NCBI GenBank assembly: GCA_007741555.1
Contig: CP036526.1
Location: 6,747,719-6,811,718 of the forward strand
Direction of reading: 5' to 3'
DNA: 64,000 nt
From: Stieleria marina
Lineage (GTDB): Bacteria; Planctomycetota; Planctomycetia; Pirellulales; Pirellulaceae
A program made the position numbers and the translations under genes. Shown here in pieces: positions 9,216-18,439 of the stretch (its first letter is position 1; the number at the start of each line of letters is the position of its first letter). The notes below the pieces were generated by a model. The model was not told the DNA's origin. It ran no database searches and was given only the letters and a program-made list of their open reading frames with translations.

Positions 9216-12200
9216 ATGAAAAGAAGCATCGTTTTAGCAATTGCCTGCCTGTTGACGATTTCGAGCACAGTGGTTGCGGAGGAGGTCTATATCAGTCCTT
9301 CCGGACGTGATACCAACTCCGGCGAAAAAGATAATCCGTTGGCATCTCTGGATGGCGCACGGATAAAGATTGCGTCCGAAAAACATGCTGGAAAAGAACC
9401 GGTGACGGTATGGGTCCAGGGAGGCACGTATCATTTGGATAAAGCCTTCCATCTGGGAGCAGAGGACTCGGGTACGGCAAAGGCACCCATCACCTATCGC
9501 GCGGTGCCGGGCGAAGAAGTGCTGCTCAAGGGCAGTCTGCCGCTTTCTTCCAATGAATGGAAGCTTTGGAAAGATGGCATCTACATGCAGTCGCTCAAGG
9601 GCACTGCCCTGGAAGGGAAGGAGATTAACCAGCTCTTCATGTCAGACAAGCGGATGGTTCGCGCGCGCTTCCCCAATTGGGATTTTGAAAATCCGCTGCG
9701 CACCGGGTTGGGATACCTGCATGCAACGAATGAAAAATCGATGGAGATGCTCACATTTGACTCGGCGGACCTGAAACAACGTGCAGCGCAATGGAAGGAC
9801 CCGCAGACGGGGATCGTGCATGCCTTTCACGCTCACAACTGGGGGAACTTCCAGTTTCGTATCAAAGAAATCGACACAGCAAATCAGACGATTCATTTTG
9901 GCGAAGGCGGCTGGCAGGCGCAGCGTCGTTATGGGGTCGGTGCGGGGAAGAGTCACGGTGGCTCTCCATTCTATATCGATAATATTTTTGAAGAGTTGGA
10001 CGCCCCACTGGAGTGGTTTCATGACGCGAAGACCGACACGCTTTATTTCAAGCCACCGGCCGGAACCGATCTGAAAGATGTTTCCGTCGAGGCTGCGGTG
10101 GTCGACCGCATCATCGAATGTGTCGGCTCGGAGCATATCCATTTTGACGGATTTCATCTCACGCAGACACATACGACTTTTATGGATGCTTACGATGACA
10201 TCGCGCGCGGTGACTGGGCGGTCCATCGGGGCGGCGCGGTGTATTTTAACGATTGCCAAAACTGCTCCGTTCGCAATTTCCATATCGAGCAGGTCGGCGG
10301 AAACGGCATCTTTGTGGATGGGTTTAACCGTGAAATTCATATCACAGGTTGTCTGGTTGAAGAAACCGGCGAGAGTGCAGTCTGTTTCGTAGGAAATCCT
10401 GAATCCGTTCGAGACTACCAGACGTGGGAGAAAGCGGTACGCAAGATCGTTGACCTGGAACCCGGACCCAAAACGAAAGATTATCCCGCGAACTGCAGTG
10501 TGAAAAATACGATCACCCGCGATGTCGGGGTCTATGGGAAACAGACCTCCGGCGTGTTGGTTTCCATGGCCATGGATATCACGATCGATCATTGCAGCGT
10601 GTATCGCATTGCCCGCGCCGGCGTGACATTGAACGACGGTACCTGGGGCGGTCACGTAATGTCGCATTGCGATATCTACGATACGATTCTTGATACGGGT
10701 GAACACGGCCCCTTCAACGCTTGGGGACGGGAACGTTTCTGGAAAGGAAGACACCTGAACAAAGATCTGGTGCTGCTCGATGCCATGAAGCCGGTGAAAT
10801 TGCATAACAACCGGGTGGGCAACTATCGCTCCGGAGTCAGTGCGGGTAACTGGACCATCGACCTGGACGATGGCTCGTCAAACTTTCAGATCTACAACAA
10901 CCTGATGCTCGGCTCCACGCTCAAGCTGCGCGATGGATATCATCGCGAGGTGTGGAACAACATCATGGTGAGCGCGGTTCCGATCGGTTTACATTGCTGG
11001 CCGGCGGACAATAGCGAAGATGTTTTCGAGCGGAACATTGTGGTGGTCTCAGGTGCCGTCGAAGGTTCCAAGCGGATATCAACAGGCATGATCGGTTCAG
11101 CCCGCATGCCTAAGGATTATGGGAGTTGGGGGCGGTTCGATTCCAACATTTGGTGGAATACAAATGCGAAAGATTTTTCAGCGGGGAATCAAGTAAAGAG
11201 TCTGGCGCAGTGGCAGGAAAAACAAGGCGAAACCGATGCGTTTGCCGACCCGCTGTTTGTTGATCCGGAAAATCGAAACTACAACGTTAAAGCTGACTCG
11301 CCGGCGTTGAAGCTAGGCTTCAAAAACTTCCCCATGGACCAGTTCGGTCATCAGATGACGCGGGTCATGTGTGGCAGCACCGAATTTGAAGATTCCATCG
11401 AAGTCGTGATTCGCCCCGATGCCCGTGGAGGCGAGGTGCATTATTCGCTCGATGGTTCTGTCCCGACGGTAGATTCGCCGACCTACAAAAAGCCGCTGAG
11501 TATCGGGCAGACGACCACACTGATTGCGAGCTCCTTTGATGCACAGGGCCATGAGGTCGGGTTTGCCGATAAGGTGATCTTGAAGAAAGTGGACGCCGTC
11601 GTGCAACAGAGCTGGTTGGCTTCGTTGTTGGCGGGGAAGCATGTGGGCTCCGCAGAAAAAAGAACCGCATCCTCCAAACGGCCCCGCAGTTGGAACTGGG
11701 CCGGGATGGAGCTAGTCACTATTTCTGACTTCCCCGACTACATCGATGCGTCTGGTGGCCAAGACTACGGTGCGTTTGTCGTGAAGCTGGATGCCGATTC
11801 TCCGGCCGCTAAAGCGGGTCTGAAAAACGGGGATACAATTATTCGGGCGGGCTCAACGGAGGTTCAAAACCTGGAAGATCTGAAGCGTGCACTGACGTCA
11901 GCCAAAGGTGCCGTGACTGTGAAGGTTTTCCGCGACTACAAGCAGTACGATTACACGTTGGCACAGTCGTCGATGCCATGGACGATCGATACGCAAGCTG
12001 AGTGGGAACAAAGTGTCGACTCGAAGAGTCAGCTTGAAATAAAGGACGGCATGGCCACGCTAACGGCGAAAACCGCGACGTTTCGGAGCACGCTGAAAAC
12101 CTTCGACGATAAGCGTTCGGCGGAGTCGATTACGATTGCCCAGTCTCCGGTTTGGGAAAACTGGAACCCGATTGGGCAGATCGGGCCGAAGAACGTCAAG

Positions 12201-13460
12201 AATGCACCTGTATTTCTACGAATGGGAGAAGACGATTACTGGTTGTTTGCTGGGTATAAGGAGAGTAAGGATGCCGAGCCTGTAGCATCGGCTACCCTGG
12301 AAGGGTTTGATGTTCCGCTCATGAGCACGAAGAATCCACACCTGTTTATCGCTCCTGGAGGAGTGAATCCTAAGCGCGGAGGTTACTACGGCTGGCAGAG
12401 CCGAGATATGGTTAACTGGGTATTCCATGGGCCGATGTCACCTCCGAAGGCGGGAAATGCGACAACTGCTGAACTCGTGGATGGTAAGGTCTATCTTTAC
12501 TATGACTATCCCAATGACCAAGACCCGCATTTGGCAATCGATGCTGATTTAACCGATGGCGAACCAGGGGTAGATATGGGAATGGCTTTTCTCGATCCTT
12601 CCCATGGGTCCGATTGCGCGGTGATTCGTGACCTGGATGGAAACTTTCATCTGATTGTGGAGGACTGGAATCCGATCGATGCGTCCACCCACGCTTGGGA
12701 TTCTCCGCTCGCTACGCATGCGGTCAGCAAGGATGGCAAAGGGGATTTCAAAATATTACCGCCAGTGGTCGATGAACGCACGAAACCGACTGGGAAAATG
12801 GGCGAGTACTTTCATCCGCACTGGCATAGAGGAGCGCGCAAAGACGAATTTCCCGCCAAGCCAGTGCCGCAGGACATTCCGCGACAAAGAATTAAGAAGG
12901 GGGATATTCGTGCGTTTGCAGAATACGAAATTCACGAGCCGGAGCAGAACGCTTTTGGTGACTGGGCGGCCATTTCTATCGGTGGCCAATATTATCTCTT
13001 CGGTGATTTCGACCCCGCCACTGCTCATGGCGATAAGAATGCCATGAGTGTCGCGTGGTTTACTTCCTCTGACATCAATGAGCAGTTCACCTTCTGTGGA
13101 AACGTTGGGGCTGGCCATCCCGATCCAGATATTATGTTCGCGGAAGATAGATTCTATCTGATCACTCAGACCACGCAGGATTTCGTAAGCACTGGTCCCT
13201 GGGTAGAAGGCGTCGAAGTCCATGTCGGCGTGGATACCAACAAAGACGGAGCCATCGACCAGTGGACAGACTGGCAGACGATCAAAGAAACGTACGGACC
13301 GATCCCCGGCTTCGCCAAACAGGTGGCGAAAACGCCGGCACAAATGGATCTGTCCAGTCTCCCGAAGGGCTATGGTTTTCAGTTCGAGCTTCGTCTGACG
13401 GACACGACAGAGAACAAGTCCAAGCCGATAATCCAAGCGATTAAGATGAACTTCCGATAA
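9216..13460 (+). CDS. Giant multidomain polysaccharidase: beta-helix (GH141-like) / PDZ / GH43-like fusion
   Basis: This is a 1,414-residue secreted fusion. The start at 9216 gives a signal peptide (MKRSIVLAIACLLTISSTVV); the frame extends upstream to 9147 but overlaps the previous gene. Four parts can be seen. Residues about 22-700 are a right-handed beta-helix opening with VYISPSGRDTNSG and RGGAVYFNDCQNCSVRNFHI, as in GH141 and pectate-lyase-like enzymes. Residues about 720-790 are a chitobiase-C-terminal-like Ig domain (GGEVHYSLDGSVPTVDSPTY). Residues about 830-915 are a PDZ domain (SPAAKAGLKNGDTIIRAG). Residues about 980-1410 resemble a five-bladed GH43/GH117-type propeller, with repeated YYLFGDFD, YWLFAGYK and FYLITQ blades. 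GH141 includes fucosidases and xylanases, so fucan attack fits the neighbourhood. Catalytic residues of both hydrolase domains are not assigned. Confidence 0.72.
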   Translation: MKRSIVLAIACLLTISSTVVAEEVYISPSGRDTNSGEKDNPLASLDGARIKIASEKHAGKEPVTVWVQGGTYHLDKAFHLGAEDSGTAKAPITYRAVPGEEVLLKGSLPLSSNEWKLWKDGIYMQSLKGTALEGKEINQLFMSDKRMVRARFPNWDFENPLRTGLGYLHATNEKSMEMLTFDSADLKQRAAQWKDPQTGIVHAFHAHNWGNFQFRIKEIDTANQTIHFGEGGWQAQRRYGVGAGKSHGGSPFYIDNIFEELDAPLEWFHDAKTDTLYFKPPAGTDLKDVSVEAAVVDRIIECVGSEHIHFDGFHLTQTHTTFMDAYDDIARGDWAVHRGGAVYFNDCQNCSVRNFHIEQVGGNGIFVDGFNREIHITGCLVEETGESAVCFVGNPESVRDYQTWEKAVRKIVDLEPGPKTKDYPANCSVKNTITRDVGVYGKQTSGVLVSMAMDITIDHCSVYRIARAGVTLNDGTWGGHVMSHCDIYDTILDTGEHGPFNAWGRERFWKGRHLNKDLVLLDAMKPVKLHNNRVGNYRSGVSAGNWTIDLDDGSSNFQIYNNLMLGSTLKLRDGYHREVWNNIMVSAVPIGLHCWPADNSEDVFERNIVVVSGAVEGSKRISTGMIGSARMPKDYGSWGRFDSNIWWNTNAKDFSAGNQVKSLAQWQEKQGETDAFADPLFVDPENRNYNVKADSPALKLGFKNFPMDQFGHQMTRVMCGSTEFEDSIEVVIRPDARGGEVHYSLDGSVPTVDSPTYKKPLSIGQTTTLIASSFDAQGHEVGFADKVILKKVDAVVQQSWLASLLAGKHVGSAEKRTASSKRPRSWNWAGMELVTISDFPDYIDASGGQDYGAFVVKLDADSPAAKAGLKNGDTIIRAGSTEVQNLEDLKRALTSAKGAVTVKVFRDYKQYDYTLAQSSMPWTIDTQAEWEQSVDSKSQLEIKDGMATLTAKTATFRSTLKTFDDKRSAESITIAQSPVWENWNPIGQIGPKNVKNAPVFLRMGEDDYWLFAGYKESKDAEPVASATLEGFDVPLMSTKNPHLFIAPGGVNPKRGGYYGWQSRDMVNWVFHGPMSPPKAGNATTAELVDGKVYLYYDYPNDQDPHLAIDADLTDGEPGVDMGMAFLDPSHGSDCAVIRDLDGNFHLIVEDWNPIDASTHAWDSPLATHAVSKDGKGDFKILPPVVDERTKPTGKMGEYFHPHWHRGARKDEFPAKPVPQDIPRQRIKKGDIRAFAEYEIHEPEQNAFGDWAAISIGGQYYLFGDFDPATAHGDKNAMSVAWFTSSDINEQFTFCGNVGAGHPDPDIMFAEDRFYLITQTTQDFVSTGPWVEGVEVHVGVDTNKDGAIDQWTDWQTIKETYGPIPGFAKQVAKTPAQMDLSSLPKGYGFQFELRLTDTTENKSKPIIQAIKMNFR

Positions 13461-13578
13461 AAAGTCAGGTTGGCAACACGGTTTTCAGTCACGACAACGA
13501 CGACAAGCAATAGCCACTAAGTTCGATGAAAAACCCTTTTATAAACAGAGCCTAGCTTCGCTCGCCGCGGAATGTCGT

Positions 13579-15126
13579 ATGAAAATTAAGATCGTTTTGG
13601 TGCTGGCCAGCCTGCTGAGCGTCGCATGTATCGCCCAGGCAGAACCCGTCGATCCGCCGGATGCGTCTTCCCGACCGAATGTCATCTTCATCAAAACGGA
13701 TGACCAGCGATTCGATTCGCTCAGCATGACCGGGCACCCGGTGACCAAGACGCCAAACATCGATCGGTTGGCCGCCGAAGGTGTCTTTTTCAATCAAGCC
13801 TTGATCACTAGCCCGATTTGCGGTCCCAGCCGGGCGAACTTTTTCACCGGACAATGGGAACGAAAGAATCGGGTTGGCTTCACGAACGTCTCGAAGAATT
13901 TCATCTCCAACGGTCTATTTGACAACAGTTGGCTGATGCAGTTGAAACGCGCGGGCTACTTTGCCGGGTATCTCGGCAAGCATCACACCAATATCGGTGA
14001 GATCAAGCAGCGAAATCGTTACATGCAAGAGAGCCTGGATTTTTGTTACATGAAACCGGGGCATCTGGGTTTTGATCTGATGAAGTGGAAACAGTTTCAA
14101 AACCTGAAACACAGTTCGCAGATTGAAGGTCTGTTTGAGGCGACCGACGCGTTCATTCGGCCAGACAAAGACAAAGACTATTTCTTTGAGAATACCGACG
14201 CATCGGTGAAAGACTTTTTGCAGCACCGCGATCCAGACAAGCCGTTCTGTCTGTCGATCAATTTCAATCTGCCCCACGCCGCCAGCATTGGCGGGATGGG
14301 AGCGGGGCCGACCGATCCCGAGATGTACCGGTCGCTCTACAGCGACCAGGCAGACGACTTTGCGTTCCCCGCAGGGTATCCGAATATCAAAGTGCCACTT
14401 CCCGCCAGCGTTTTTGAACAAGACGATTTGATGGGCTACTATCACACAACGAATCCGCGGAAGTTGCTCGATAAGAAAACCAAAATGGCCCGCGCCGTGG
14501 CCGGGATTGACCTGTTTGTTGGCAACCTGCGGCAGGTGTTGGATGAAATGGATCTGGCCGGCAACACCACCCTAGTTTTCATTTCGGACCATGGACTGCT
14601 GCTGGGAGAACATGGCCTGGGCGGAAAGACGTTCCTGTACGAAGAGTCGATCCGCGTTCCGCTGATCGTCTACTCGCCGCACTTTGACCAGAAAGAGCGG
14701 GGGAAAACGATTGATAATCTGGTCGTGGGACAAGACGTGCCTGCGACGATACTGGAATTGTGCGGACTGCCGGTTCCGTCCACATATCAAGGCAAAAGTC
14801 TGTTGCCGCTTATTCAGGGTCGCCAGGTTCCGTGGCGCGAGGATGTGTTCTGCGAAAACCTGTTTACCGATCAAGGTTATCCGCGTATGGAAGCTGTCCG
14901 CGGGAAGCAATGGAAATACATTCGGTATTTTTCGCGTGAGCACGATCGCACAAAGTATTTGCCAGACGCGTCCATTAACGGCGAACGGCCGATTTACGAG
15001 GAGCTGTTCGATCTCAAGAGCGATCCTCAAGAACAAAACAATCTGGCCAACCTCCCGGAATACGTATCCGTGTTAAAAAAACACAGAACGCGATGCCAAG
15101 TGTTGGTGACGGAATTGGCGAAGTAA
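13579..15126 (+). CDS. Sulfatase (formylglycine-dependent), choline-sulfatase/heparan-sulfatase-like branch
   Basis: This 515-residue exported sulfatase has a signal peptide (MKIKIVLVLASLLSVACIAQ then AEP). The active site reads FIKTDDQRFDSLS (metal), SPICGPSRANFFTGQW at 78-93 with Cys81 for formylglycine, YLGKHH and ISDHGLLLGEHGLGGKTFLYEESIRVPLIVY. The DHG block and short AGYFAGYLGKHH loop place it in a different subfamily from the three other sulfatases here, nearer to those acting on O-sulfated glycosaminoglycan-like sugars; this placement is from memory of motifs. The C-terminus carries the usual LFDLKSDPQEQNNLA. It begins 118 bases after the giant fusion gene and continues the same strand, so it may share its transcript. 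Confidence 0.9.
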   Translation: MKIKIVLVLASLLSVACIAQAEPVDPPDASSRPNVIFIKTDDQRFDSLSMTGHPVTKTPNIDRLAAEGVFFNQALITSPICGPSRANFFTGQWERKNRVGFTNVSKNFISNGLFDNSWLMQLKRAGYFAGYLGKHHTNIGEIKQRNRYMQESLDFCYMKPGHLGFDLMKWKQFQNLKHSSQIEGLFEATDAFIRPDKDKDYFFENTDASVKDFLQHRDPDKPFCLSINFNLPHAASIGGMGAGPTDPEMYRSLYSDQADDFAFPAGYPNIKVPLPASVFEQDDLMGYYHTTNPRKLLDKKTKMARAVAGIDLFVGNLRQVLDEMDLAGNTTLVFISDHGLLLGEHGLGGKTFLYEESIRVPLIVYSPHFDQKERGKTIDNLVVGQDVPATILELCGLPVPSTYQGKSLLPLIQGRQVPWREDVFCENLFTDQGYPRMEAVRGKQWKYIRYFSREHDRTKYLPDASINGERPIYEELFDLKSDPQEQNNLANLPEYVSVLKKHRTRCQVLVTELAK

Positions 15127-15264
15127 AGCAGGCGTTGCCTGACGGATTAGCCGAATTCTAAACGCGTATGAAACGGAAAAAAGTCAAGGAAGTTGTTTCA
15201 TCCCAACATCCTGAACGAACTCAGTAAGAATAGAAAACAGACGAATACAAATCAAACGAGGACG

Positions 15265-17124
15265 ATGAATATGAAGCTGCTTCGAACGACAACAATTGCA
15301 CTGCTGATGTGTGCTTCGGCAACCGCGTTCACCTTGCGTGCTTCAGCAGAGATGCGCCCCAACATCATCATCTTTTATGTGGATGATCTCGGGTGGCAGG
15401 GAAGCCAGCTAAACGACGTGGATTCACCTTGTCCTTATGAAACACCAAATGTGGTGAAGCTGGCAGCGCAGGGTATGAATTTCACCCAAGCGTATTCCGC
15501 CGCGCCGAGTTGTGCGCCTTCGCGGGCCGGAATCATCACGGGTCAGCATCCGGGTAAGCTCCGGTACACGCACGTTACGTTTGACAACTTTCCAAAAAAT
15601 AGGCCGACGGAAGAATTCTCTGAACCCTATCTGGGTGCTCATCTTCGGATGGATGCACTCACCTTGGCAACGGCACTAAAAGACAATGGATATCACACGG
15701 GCCATGTGGGCAAATGGCACCTGGGATTGAGTTCGTCTCTTTTCGGCTTTGATTTCAGCCATGAGGATCGCGGGGTGCATCGAAAGACGGCCGATCGAAC
15801 GAAGGACTTTTCAACCGCCGATGATCCAAAGTATCCGCTGAGTAAAATCAAATACCCGCCGTTTAGCACCAAGAAGCCAGACGGAATTTCTTATCCTTAC
15901 GACGGGGTCACCGAGTCCGCTCTTCAGTTCATGGAAGAGAGCGATGACAAACCTTTCTTTCTCTACTTGGCCCACTGGATGGTTCACTGGCCGGCGATGA
16001 CCCGCAATGGTGAGCTTTTGGAATACTACTGCGACAAGCTCGGGCAACCGTTCCCGCCCAAAAAAGGAGCTCAGTCGCTCGAAGGTCAGAACAACCCCTA
16101 TTTCGCGTCCATGGTCAGCACGGTCGACTGGAGCTTGGGACGAATCGTGGATCATTTGGAAAAGACAGATGATCCACGCAATCCTGGCAAGAAGCTGATC
16201 GAAACGACCTATCTGTTTTTCAGCTCAGACAATGGAGGCGCAACGCGCCATGGCCAAGAAGTTCTGTCCGATAACGCTCCGCTGAAATTCGGCAAGACAC
16301 ATGGCGAAGAAGGCGGTATTCGTGTCCCGATGGTAATTCGAGGACCGGGCATTCCGAAGGCGTCGCAGTTTGATGGATTGGTGAATCAGCTCGACTACTT
16401 CCCTACGATCCTGAATTTGACGAAGTCCGCGATTGCACCGGAAGCAAAAAAAACGCTGAGCGGCTTGGACATCACTCCTGTGCTTTTGGAAGGTGCCCCG
16501 CAGATTGTGGATGGACAAGGGGCGGCACGAAAAAACCTATTTTGGCATTTTCCGCACGGTCAGGATTCGATGAAAGCCGCGCTTCGCGAAGGAGACTTTA
16601 AGCTCCTCAAGAACTATCAAACGCGGGACCACAGTCTGTATCGTCTCTACAAAAATGGGCAACGAGCGGATCTCGAGGAGATGAAGGATCTGGCGACGGA
16701 TCCCCAGTACACTTCGGTTCTCAAAGACCTTTCAGCAAAGCTGGATCGCCATCTCGAAGAGAACCAAGTCGAAGGTCCGTACCTGAACCCTGCTTTTAAG
16801 AGCAAAACGAAACCATCCGCCGAGATCCAGAAGGTGGCATTCAAAGCGGAGAGTCGTCGGGCAAGCGTGAGGCTGAGGAGCCCTAGCCCCGCGATTGAGA
16901 CCGCTTATGTCATTTACCGTGATCCGCCGGGGGTGGATAAAATCAAAGCGAAACGTGGCAAGGAATCATTCGATGAGCGTCTCGGCATGAAGATGCCCGC
17001 CACCATCGCCTCTTCCGGCAACACAGTCGTCGCCCAAATTCCGGAAGGAATCGACGCTTTTTGCTTTCTGTTGATCGACGAAAACAACTACCAATCCTTC
17101 AGCGATATCCAGCTAGCTCGGTAG
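15265..17124 (+). CDS. Sulfatase (formylglycine-dependent) with C-terminal extension
   Basis: This 619-residue exported sulfatase starts at 15265 (MNMKLLRTTTIALLMCASAT); the frame extends to a TTG at 15193 without a signal-like sequence. IFYVDDLGWQGSQ and SCAPSRAGIITGQ (82-94, Cys83) form the N-terminal half of the active site, GKWHLG follows, and SSDNGGATRHGQ carries the second metal ligands. About 90 residues after the usual sulfatase end (from SAEIQKVAFKAESRRAS) form a small beta-rich extension that may bind substrate. This gene is the intact relative of the pseudogene at 1601, to which its first 83 residues align well. It is the last gene of the polysaccharide cluster; the next 400 bases hold only a transposase remnant. 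Confidence 0.9.
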   Translation: MNMKLLRTTTIALLMCASATAFTLRASAEMRPNIIIFYVDDLGWQGSQLNDVDSPCPYETPNVVKLAAQGMNFTQAYSAAPSCAPSRAGIITGQHPGKLRYTHVTFDNFPKNRPTEEFSEPYLGAHLRMDALTLATALKDNGYHTGHVGKWHLGLSSSLFGFDFSHEDRGVHRKTADRTKDFSTADDPKYPLSKIKYPPFSTKKPDGISYPYDGVTESALQFMEESDDKPFFLYLAHWMVHWPAMTRNGELLEYYCDKLGQPFPPKKGAQSLEGQNNPYFASMVSTVDWSLGRIVDHLEKTDDPRNPGKKLIETTYLFFSSDNGGATRHGQEVLSDNAPLKFGKTHGEEGGIRVPMVIRGPGIPKASQFDGLVNQLDYFPTILNLTKSAIAPEAKKTLSGLDITPVLLEGAPQIVDGQGAARKNLFWHFPHGQDSMKAALREGDFKLLKNYQTRDHSLYRLYKNGQRADLEEMKDLATDPQYTSVLKDLSAKLDRHLEENQVEGPYLNPAFKSKTKPSAEIQKVAFKAESRRASVRLRSPSPAIETAYVIYRDPPGVDKIKAKRGKESFDERLGMKMPATIASSGNTVVAQIPEGIDAFCFLLIDENNYQSFSDIQLAR

Positions 17125-17224
17125 TCGTGTGGTGACGTTCACGCCCGTCTCCATGAGCAACAAGAATGTTTCAGCCCGGGTCGCTATCGCGGGCGTTAGG
17201 TTTTCGGTTTTCCGCGAAGCGTAT

Positions 17225-17440
17225 CATATGTCGTCTTTCACAAATGTGTTTGTGCGACTTGCCCCTTCAAACCGAGAGGCTCGACAGTGGTGCTCCGCTC
17301 CAACGACGACAAATCCGAGCCGCGATTTCTCGGCCAGCCGCCTGACTGCGAAATCCTACGTATTTCCTCTGGGGTGATGCCATGGTTTGCAGCGGTTGCC
17401 GCGATGATCTCGTCAGGTGTGATTGCTTTCAGTAGATGTA
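17225..17440 (-). pseudogene. Remnant of a transposase C-terminus with DnaA-like helix-turn-helix
   Basis: On the minus strand one frame reads LLKAITPDEIIAATAANHG then ITPEEIRRIS, which resembles the DnaA domain-IV-like helix-turn-helix found at the end of many planctomycete REP-associated (Y1) transposases. A shift of one frame then continues with GREIAARICRRWSGAPLSSL, the second half of the same helical pattern, followed by stops. No catalytic HUH part remains. I read this as a decayed, frameshifted tail of a RAYT-like gene; it fills most of the 396-base gap after the last sulfatase. Nothing else is evident in that gap. Confidence 0.4.
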
Positions 17441-17475
17441 GGGCCGGTTCCGGGGCTAACCCCTTTAATTAGCCC
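17441..17475. repeat. Partial REP-like repeat
   Basis: TAGGGCCGGTTCC at 17439-17451 matches the left half of the palindromic element at 18187 and is followed by GGGGCTAACCCC, a short inverted repeat. It sits at the end of the transposase remnant. It appears to be a diverged or truncated member of the same dispersed family. Confidence 0.45.
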
Positions 17476-17520
17476 GACTTCAACCAGCAACTCTCAGGAT
17501 CGCAAAGCCGCTGGGAAACG

Positions 17521-17823
17521 TCATTCGCTGCGACGTGCTCGATCCCAAACGTTCCCCAAACCGCTGGCTTGTTCGGCGGCAGCTTTCTTGCGTTTCCGCT
17601 CGTCGAAGGCGATTGAGTACACGTACAACCGCTCGACCTTCGTCCGCGCCCAATCCGTCTTGCGAAGAAACTTCAAGCTACTGTTGATGCTCGGATTGGA
17701 GTTAAAGCACTGGATGTTGATCCGTTCGCCCAATCGCTCCCAGCCGTACTCCGCGACCAAGTATTCCAGCATCGCCTTGAGCGTGACGCCATGCAGAGGA
17801 TTGTTGGGTTGGGATTGGTTCAT
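17521..17823 (-). CDS. VF530-family (DUF2132) DNA-binding protein
   Basis: This 100-residue protein matches the VF530 family closely: [34 protein letters not shown], and [20 protein letters not shown]. The family is known from a Vibrio protein with a small all-helical fold reported to bind double-stranded DNA; its biological job is not settled. The family core occupies residues 6-75, and the C-terminal 25 residues are a basic, Ala-rich tail ([15 protein letters not shown]). The start ATG at 17823 is the only candidate that precedes the family core. It stands alone between mobile-element debris and a tandem repeat array, with no operon partner. Confidence 0.85.
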   Translation of the reverse strand: MNQSQPNNPLHGVTLKAMLEYLVAEYGWERLGERINIQCFNSNPSINSSLKFLRKTDWARTKVERLYVYSIAFDERKRKKAAAEQASGLGNVWDRARRSE

Positions 17824-17986
17824 GGCTATCTCGGTGACTCTCGATGTCCCGATCGCTTTTCGTCAAAGGGCAGGTCATGTTAACTAGCTGACCAAGTTAA
17901 CAGAATGACATCGAGAGATTCGAATACCGGAGTGAACAGAGCGGCAGACAAACTTGTTGACGCACGCAAGAATCAAAGAGTCCTGA

Positions 17987-18080
17987 CCCATTTGATACTT
18001 GGCCCATTTGATACTTGGCCCATTTGATACTTGGCCCATTTGATACTTGGCCCATTTGATACTTGGCCCATTTGATACTT
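17987..18080. repeat. 16-bp tandem repeat array
   Basis: Five perfect copies and one 14-base partial copy of CCCATTTGATACTTGG are arranged head to tail. There are no spacers, so it is not a CRISPR. A minus-strand frame runs through it and encodes IKWAKYQMGQVSNGP-type repeats, but it has no other support as a gene. The surrounding 17824-18439 stretch has no recognisable gene apart from this array and the hairpin at 18187. Confidence 0.95.
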
Positions 18081-18186
18081 TCTAACTCCACCTGCAGTGA
18101 TTGCGTCGGGCTCCGCCCTAGGTCAACGGAAATCTGTCAGGAACAAACGCACGTCTCCAGGTTAGAAAAGGAACGCTGTATCACGT

Positions 18187-18206
18187 AGGGCCGGTTCCCA
18201 CCGGCC
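18187..18206. repeat. REP-like palindrome
   Basis: AGGGCCGGTTCCCACCGGCC contains a 7-bp stem (GGCCGGT at 18189-18195, ACCGGCC at 18200-18206) around a TCCC loop. A close copy lies at 25353 and a partial copy at 17439, so this is a dispersed extragenic palindrome. Confidence 0.65.
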
Positions 18207-18439
18207 GAAATGTGTTCACGATGGAATCAATTGCTTGTGACCCGCGGTTATCACGTACGCGACGATTCGCTCAGTAGAGGCGGGCGACAGGAATCGGCTT
18301 GCTCTGACCATATCAGGAGAAAGTGCCGCCGGGGTTCCACGTTGCATGGAATCCCGGCGAGCACAGCCGTTTGCCAGCACGATGCCAGCATCAAGAAACT
18401 AGTTCTTGATCAGGACACTGTCCAGCTCGTTCAGACGCT

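Noticed and set aside
9642-10805. 387-codon minus-strand open frame
   Set aside because: It lies fully inside the beta-helix domain of the large fusion gene on the opposite strand, shows no domain, and has the composition of an antisense shadow.
17165-17190. Hairpin GCCCG...CGGGC after the last sulfatase as terminator
   Set aside because: The stem is only five base pairs with an 11-nt loop and no T run follows directly, so I did not call it.
17987-18080. Possible CRISPR array
   Set aside because: The 16-bp units follow each other without spacers and no cas gene is nearby.
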